Below are positions 58,805-64,000 of a stretch of 64,000 nucleotides of DNA, piece after piece. The translations under genes and the position numbers were made by a program. The stretch is from Gamsiella multidivaricata (Eukaryota > Mortierellomycota > Mortierellomycetes > Mortierellales > Mortierellaceae), in NCBI RefSeq assembly GCF_025024155.1, contig NW_026251721.1, forward strand, positions 1 to 64,000, read 5' to 3'. The notes under the pieces were generated by a model. It did not search any database. It was not told where the DNA came from and was given only the letters and a program-made list of their open reading frames with translations. Each line of letters begins with the position of its first letter. Position 1 is the first letter of the stretch.

Positions 58805-61569
58805 ATGGCAGATCCAGTCATCTCTGTACGAGCCTACAACAGCGGCTCAGAGGGATCGGATCATCCTCATGACGAAGAACATGAGCGAAACTACTCTCCA
58901 TTCTGTAAGTGTCCACTTTAAACTGCTTTGTTTGGTCATGTCCCGCACGAGCAACTGGCACACTCATACCCTTTGTCGCCATTTCCTAGCTGAGTACGTT
59001 GATCATTCTAAACACGATCCTGAAAAGGTCGTCGAAGTGAGTCCGAACGGGAGATACGCCAAGGTAAGCAGCAAAAAACAGGCAGTTGGCAAGCGGCATT
59101 TACAGGGACAAAGAAAGGATAAGAAAAGGGGAGGAAATGAAGGTGCGTGGTTTGAGCGTGCACGAGTATATGGTGGGAAAACGTCCTTTTTATACACAGC
59201 ACTCGTGAATGCGAAGGTCATCGTTTAGTTTATCCTCAATATTCCCTCAGCGCAACCTTTTCTGTCACTCTCGGCTTCGTTTTCAATGGATTGAGCGAAG
59301 AAGAAAAAAATCGCGCACATGTTATTACCCTCATTCCCTTTAGCTATCGCCCTCCAGTTGTTGTTATCAAGGGATCATCTTACAAGGAAGGAATAAAAAA
59401 AATGCCTCATATGCAAAAAGTCCAAGTTACACCAGCACGATTCTGTAACGCGGTAGAAGAAATAAGGGCAACCTAAATCCAACGTTCTAATTTGTCTGTC
59501 CTCAATATCAAAACAATAGCTCAACAGCGTCCTGGGTAAGGGGGCCTATAAGATTGTGTACAAGGGCATCGACCACGAGGAGGGCTATGAAGTTGCTTGG
59601 AACTGTTTCCAGACCACAAGGCAGGAATATGCAGAACTCTCGCAGGAGGTCGAGATCCTGAAGCGTGTCCGCCACCCCAACATCATCAATTTTCACGACT
59701 GTTGGTACAGCAATACCGAGTTCATCTTCATCACCGAGCTCATGACATCTGGCACTCTCAGAGAGTAAGTATATCCTTCTCCGCACCAGCACTACCACCG
59801 CATAACCTGGAAAGAACATGTCACCTCTCTTTTTGCGGCAGTGTGGCAGGGCATTAACCTCCTCAGAACTGTTCTCTTTTAGATATATCCGCAAGCTGCA
59901 ACATCCAAATGTCAAAGTCGTCAAGCGATGGTGTAGGCAAATTCTCAAAGGCCTCATCTACCTCCACTCATACGACCCTCCAATCATCCACCGCGACATC
60001 AAATGCGATAACATCTTCATCAACGGGGCGCACGGTGAAGTCAAGATTGGAGATATGGGAACGGCAAAGATGACGATTGGCAAGAAGTACACAGTCATTG
60101 GTATGTTAAAGGCAACATCTCTCCGGGGACATTGTATTCGTCAATTTACCCCTCATATTAATGTACCTCAATGGTAATGATGCTCATTTCATAGGCACTC
60201 CTGAGTTTATGGCCCCAGAAATGTACGAGGAAAAAGGGTATAGCGAAAAGGTCGACATCTACGCCTTTGGAATGTGCTTATTGGAGATGGTCACGGGCGA
60301 ATATCCCTACAGCGAATGCAAGAACGCTGCCCAAATTTACAAGAAAGTGTCGCAGGTAGGTTATGGTTCAGCAAGATATTTATTCTATGTTTAACATGCA
60401 ATTCACAAGTTGCTAATGCCGATGCTCTTTAATGTTTGCACAGGGACATAAACCAGACTGTCTTGCCAAGGTAACCGATCAAGAGGTCCTTAGCTTGATC
60501 AACCACTGCATTGCTCCTGAGCATGAAAGGTATCTTTCCTCAGCCACAAGTTGCCATATCCCTTCATTGTTTTTGAGATGGTCAAGTTCAGAGTCTTACA
60601 TATTATACTGCTCATTTTAGATACTCGGCACAAGAGGCAATCGAGGACTCGTTCCTGGCATTAGAACCAGAGGTCGTAGTACGGGCGGCGAACGAGGCCC
60701 TGGACCACTTGACGCTACAGGTTGTGTTCAAGGGCATGGACAGGTTGTCGGTTAAGTTCGAGTTCAATACCAACACTGACACAGCCGAGGAGGTGGTCAA
60801 CGAGATGGTGAGCACTTCGCACGAAATGGGTTTTGTGGTACAAAGATGGTGTTGGCGTCTGCTGTGTCTTACATGACCGTCTAATCTGACATCTACGATG
60901 GAAATGCGTTCGGGGGGAATTTCTTTAGATTGAAGAACAGGTGCTTCCGCAGAAGTACAAGAGATTCATCACCCACGACATCAACCGGATATTACGCGAG
61001 TTGGCAGGAACCAGCGACAAGAAGGATATTGCTGGAAGCCATCCTCCGTCATCACCCATGATGCAAAACAACCATCCCTATGGCGCCGTATCTCCCATGG
61101 CCTTGGATGTGTCCAGCCCAATGACACAAACTGCAAGCACGACAAATCTGACCCGCAGGAATTCGAATCCGGATTACGCCGGCGATGTTGAGCTTCCTTT
61201 CAAAGGTAAGGAAGGAGGTCCGAAGCGATTGGTTTGTGTTTCTGAATCTCCGCGATGGCATGGCCTCGCTGACCTTTCCTTTTGAACGTTATAGAATATA
61301 CACCTAATACGCCGATCGAGGAGCTAGTCAGCGACACTGCGATGGCGTACCATCGTGGGCCTGACAAAGTCGAGGAATGGCTGCTGAAGCTGAAGGACCA
61401 GGACATCATGACAGTCGGAGATCTCAAGGACCTTCAGGATTCAGATTGGGCAGGCTTTGGCTTGACAGTCTTTGCATCAAGAGCGCTCAGGAACCGACTC
61501 TTTGGCAAGAACATCAAACGACCTAGTCCTATGACAAGATCTCCCAGCGGAACGGATGATGGCAACTAA
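58805..61569 (+). CDS. WNK-type (with-no-lysine) protein kinase with C-terminal SAM-like region
   Basis: Nine exons (58805-58904, 58990-59063, 59520-59764, 59883-60100, 60195-60355, 60444-60529, 60621-60807, 60929-61205, 61295-61569) close in frame to 540 residues. The kinase starts near residue 58. Strand beta-3 reads YEVAWNCFQ: the usual catalytic Lys is Asn, while a Lys sits in the glycine loop ([11 protein letters not shown]), the defining WNK swap. [24 protein letters not shown] and [13 protein letters not shown] follow. The DFG position reads DMG, where animal WNKs have DLG. Behind the kinase, [20 protein letters not shown] to [12 protein letters not shown] matches the WNK PF2-like/OSR1-C domain. 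The final 60 residues ([20 protein letters not shown], then [13 protein letters not shown]) look like a SAM-type helical module. Intron 2 (456 nt) is long for this locus. Confidence 0.94.
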
Positions 61570-61804
61570 GAGAATACTAGCCTACTTAGTAGTCGGTTCA
61601 TGTACATAAGGCCGTTCACTCATCACTTCTCAACGTCTTTTCGTCGTAATATGCATATTTCATTGGTCCTTGCTGCTCGTCCTTTTTTTCTTCTTTTTTT
61701 GCTTCACCAGAACGAGATGTATAATCATCATGAGTCCTTTTGAAGTGGCAGAAGAAGGCGTCTTATCCATCTCTACTCTACCTGCACTTACAACTTCTAG
61801 ACCT

Positions 61805-61836
<32 letters not shown>

Positions 61837-61913
61837 TTTCCTCTTTTAATCTGACAATGTACAAATGAAAGCACAATAAAAAGAAACAGGGTTTTGATAT
61901 CCTTTTTATTTGC
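61570..61913. other. Convergent 3' ends with CTTTTT repeat
   Basis: Gap between WNK (plus) and the F-box gene (minus). Holds a (TTTTTC)n run near 61804-61842. No gene seen. Confidence 0.6.
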
Positions 61914-63881
61914 TCAATCGTCTGATGGTACAACTTCAATGCTCGATCGACTGAGGTCATGTAACAACTGGCGAATTTGTTTTGTCCGGGGTGTGTTTCC
62001 GGCCCAAGGGAGATGAAGCTGTTGTAGGCAATTCCATGACTTGGCCATCCACCGCACCGCATCCAACTGCTCGGTCTGCAACCCTGTGTTGTTATCCCAT
62101 CTTGGGATCATGAACGACTGCAGAACTTGCAACGAGGCCAGCAATCCCAAGCTTGACCTAGACTTGCAAGTTGGCCCGTCTTTGAGGATCGTGAGCTTCC
62201 GCATCTTCGTCAGACGACTTAGCTGTTGGTAAACGATGTCGTCGTCTTTGATATCTTTCATGCTACTGTTGCAAGGATCATCGCTATTCTGAAACCGGAA
62301 CCCGATGATGAGCGTCTCTAGATGGGTACAAGCCCAAGGCCGGAGCGCGCCAGTGTCCTGCAGGACCATATCCTCAACGTCAATCATCTGCTCGTTCCCA
62401 CAAAAGCGCAACAGCTCAGGGGATCGCTCGAAGGAGGTCTGTAGCATCGCATTCGATAATCTATTCCCCTTGATATGCGTCAAATCCAGGCTCGTCAGTG
62501 CACTGTAGTACAGCGATCCGTCCACAGGCCGTGGTGGCTCCTGCAGCGGTAGGTAACCGGACCCTGTTGACGAGGGTAGCATTAGGGGCGGCAATGCCTG
62601 TGTGGGTCGCGTCCTTGTCCCTGTCCTTGTCCGCAAGATCTCCAGCATCGTCTGATCACCAAACTTCGAAAACGGCACCCCTAATCCACGCAATCTCGGA
62701 AACGCATCCAAAACCTTGAGCAAAACCTCCTCCGGCAGAGACTGGAAACACCCGGGACTGAGGTGAATGCGGACCAAATTCGGACAAGACTTTGCCAAGT
62801 CCGTGACGAACTCTGTGGACCAGTTCCATGAATGATGATGGGCCAATAAGGAGGAGCTTGCAGCGGAGGTGTAGCCTGAGATGCTCGATACTGCAGAAAC
62901 AGAATGTTGGCCTCCTGTGGGGGCTGTGCCTGGGTCTTGATGAAGGTAGAGTTCTTGGAGTTGAGGGCATTCCTGGACAAGGCGAAGGAGCTCTTGATCA
63001 GTGAGACTTGTCTTGTGCAGACGCAAAATCCGGAGATGTTGTGCGGGTAAATCCAGACGCTGCTGTGTCGACTCAGATGTCGATAAGGAACCTGATGTTG
63101 GCGTTGGCGCTGGTAGTACGGATCCAGTTCCCTGAGCCTGATGGACGTTGCCATGTTTGTTGGAGTCCTCACATTCGTCGTTACTTGCGTTACTGTTGTT
63201 GTTGTTGTTGTCACCATGACCAGCCGCTGCCGTTTCGTCCTTGGATATCGTACCCTGCTGGTGAAAGGCGTCATCGAATTGCAAGGCCACAGAACTATCA
63301 CAGTCTAGACTCAATAAAGACTGGCATGCGTACAAGATCTCCCTGATATGAATCTTTTGCCACGAAAAGCTATCCTCGATCCGAAGACAGGTCAGCCTCG
63401 GTAGCCGTGGCAAGATCGTCCTCAGAAACCGCCGGAGCTCCATCTCTCCTTGGACGACGAGTAGGCGCAGTCGTGGGGTCGTTGTTGATGTCAGAATCGA
63501 TGTCAGATCATCCAGACAGATGTTTTCCAGCGAAGGTAGGAGCGGCTCCGCTGAAGGTGATTCCAATGCTTCTTCCCATCCTTCCTGCTTCTGCTGCTGC
63601 TGCTGCTGCTCCTGATGCTGCATCAACAACTCCAGATAGCGTCGCCTGGCCGCAGTCCTCGACCTTTTCCATTCTAGTGTCACGACCTGCGAAACGTTCT
63701 TTCGGAATAGAGCCGCAAAGGATGGGCGACTCCAGTCCTGAGACCGAATCTCGCGGAACAGCATCGGTGTGAAGAGCTTTGACCAAGTTCGACAGACCAA
63801 GGATGCTTGCAGAATCGATGTCCGATCAAGAAACTGGACTAGACTGTACAGGATCTCGGGCAGGTCAAGTGGTGAGGATGG
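61914..63881 (-). CDS. F-box/LRR-like protein, 5' end not resolved
   Basis: The main exon 63881-61914 is open for 655 residues to the stop. It begins, after an acceptor TAG at 63884-63882, with PSSPLDLPEILYSLVQFLDR and continues ILQASLVCRTWSKLFTPMLF, an F-box. This predicts a substrate adaptor of SCF ubiquitin ligases. The remainder has irregular leucine-rich blocks (LPRLTCLRIEDSFSW, LRILRLHKTSLTDQELLRLV, CPQLQELYLHQDPG, YSALTSLDLTHIKGNRLSNA) and a Gln run coded by CTG/CTC units at about 63588-63612. No ATG precedes the F-box in this exon. An ATG near 63949 on the minus strand (MEEYQNRTDP) does not join in phase with the acceptor I see, so the first exon may lie elsewhere or beyond the window. 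Substrate unknown. Confidence 0.82.
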   Translation of the reverse strand, partial: PSSPLDLPEILYSLVQFLDRTSILQASLVCRTWSKLFTPMLFREIRSQDWSRPSFAALFRKNVSQVVTLEWKRSRTAARRRYLELLMQHQEQQQQQQKQEGWEEALESPSAEPLLPSLENICLDDLTSILTSTTTPRLRLLVVQGEMELRRFLRTILPRLPRLTCLRIEDSFSWQKIHIREILYACQSLLSLDCDSSVALQFDDAFHQQGTISKDETAAAGHGDNNNNNSNASNDECEDSNKHGNVHQAQGTGSVLPAPTPTSGSLSTSESTQQRLDLPAQHLRILRLHKTSLTDQELLRLVQECPQLQELYLHQDPGTAPTGGQHSVSAVSSISGYTSAASSSLLAHHHSWNWSTEFVTDLAKSCPNLVRIHLSPGCFQSLPEEVLLKVLDAFPRLRGLGVPFSKFGDQTMLEILRTRTGTRTRPTQALPPLMLPSSTGSGYLPLQEPPRPVDGSLYYSALTSLDLTHIKGNRLSNAMLQTSFERSPELLRFCGNEQMIDVEDMVLQDTGALRPWACTHLETLIIGFRFQNSDDPCNSSMKDIKDDDIVYQQLSRLTKMRKLTILKDGPTCKSRSSLGLLASLQVLQSFMIPRWDNNTGLQTEQLDAVRWMAKSWNCLQQLHLPWAGNTPRTKQIRQLLHDLSRSSIEVVPSDD

Positions 63882-64000
63882 CTAGCTTCTATGGTCTAAA
63901 TACAGTCATCACCTTGAGTCTCCCTGTCAGCTTTACGGGGGTCCGTCCGGTTTTGGTATTCTTCCATCGATACTTGGCTGGGTACGTGCTATGCTGGGTC

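Overview
This window is nuclear DNA of a filamentous fungus, most likely an early-diverging one (Mucoromycota sensu lato, Mortierella-like; this placement is inference). The support is a dense two-strand gene layout, many short GT-AG introns (mostly 50-230 nt), glutamine-rich and serine-rich regulators, and a gene set (VTC1, WNK kinase, SGT1, UNC-50, full-length ABCG, GH17 type II membrane glucanase) typical of such genomes. I saw no rRNA, tRNA, CRISPR array, intact transposon or viral gene.

Layout from left to right. 1-1850 (+) is the 3' part of a TilS-like tRNA(Ile)-lysidine synthase. 1894-4647 (-) is a membrane-anchored GH17 beta-1,3-glucanase. 7238-8040 and 10156-11133 (both -) are two paralogous secreted proteins whose mature N-terminus is predicted to be histidine and which look like lytic polysaccharide monooxygenases. 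12692-15069 (-) is an amino-acid permease and 17218-18718 (-) a PLC-like phosphodiesterase, probably GPI-anchored. 20313-23248 (+) joins a polytopic membrane region to an MGAT4/PGAP4-like glycosyltransferase region. 24114-24548 (+) is VTC1, 24789-27022 (-) the RNA polymerase III subunit RPC4/Rpc53, and 27673-29079 (+) a PQ-loop protein.

The right half holds a Q-rich CCCH zinc-finger protein (30512-34368 +), ribosomal protein uS11/RPS14 (34866-35944 -), a Kelch-BTB protein (36189-38282 +), SGT1 (38966-40637 +), a single-pass cell-surface protein (41928-43181 +), UNC-50/GMH1 (43478-45134 +), a full-length ABCG transporter (46398-51748 +), a CaMK-type kinase (52716-54361 +), the PP2A scaffold subunit PR65 (54727-57325 -), a small unrecognised gene (57841-58282 +), a WNK kinase (58805-61569 +) and an F-box/LRR-like protein (61914 to beyond 63881, -).

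Most of these are unlinked housekeeping, signalling and cell-surface genes, not a cluster. Surface and wall functions recur (GH17, LPMO-like pair, PLC-like protein, Ser/Thr-rich surface protein). Exon coordinates were derived by hand from reading frame, GT-AG sites and family alignment from memory. Where they are exact, the phases close across the gene. The best candidates for something poorly described are the LPMO-like pair, the membrane-domain/glycosyltransferase fusion, and a perfect hairpin over the last 3' splice site of RPS14.
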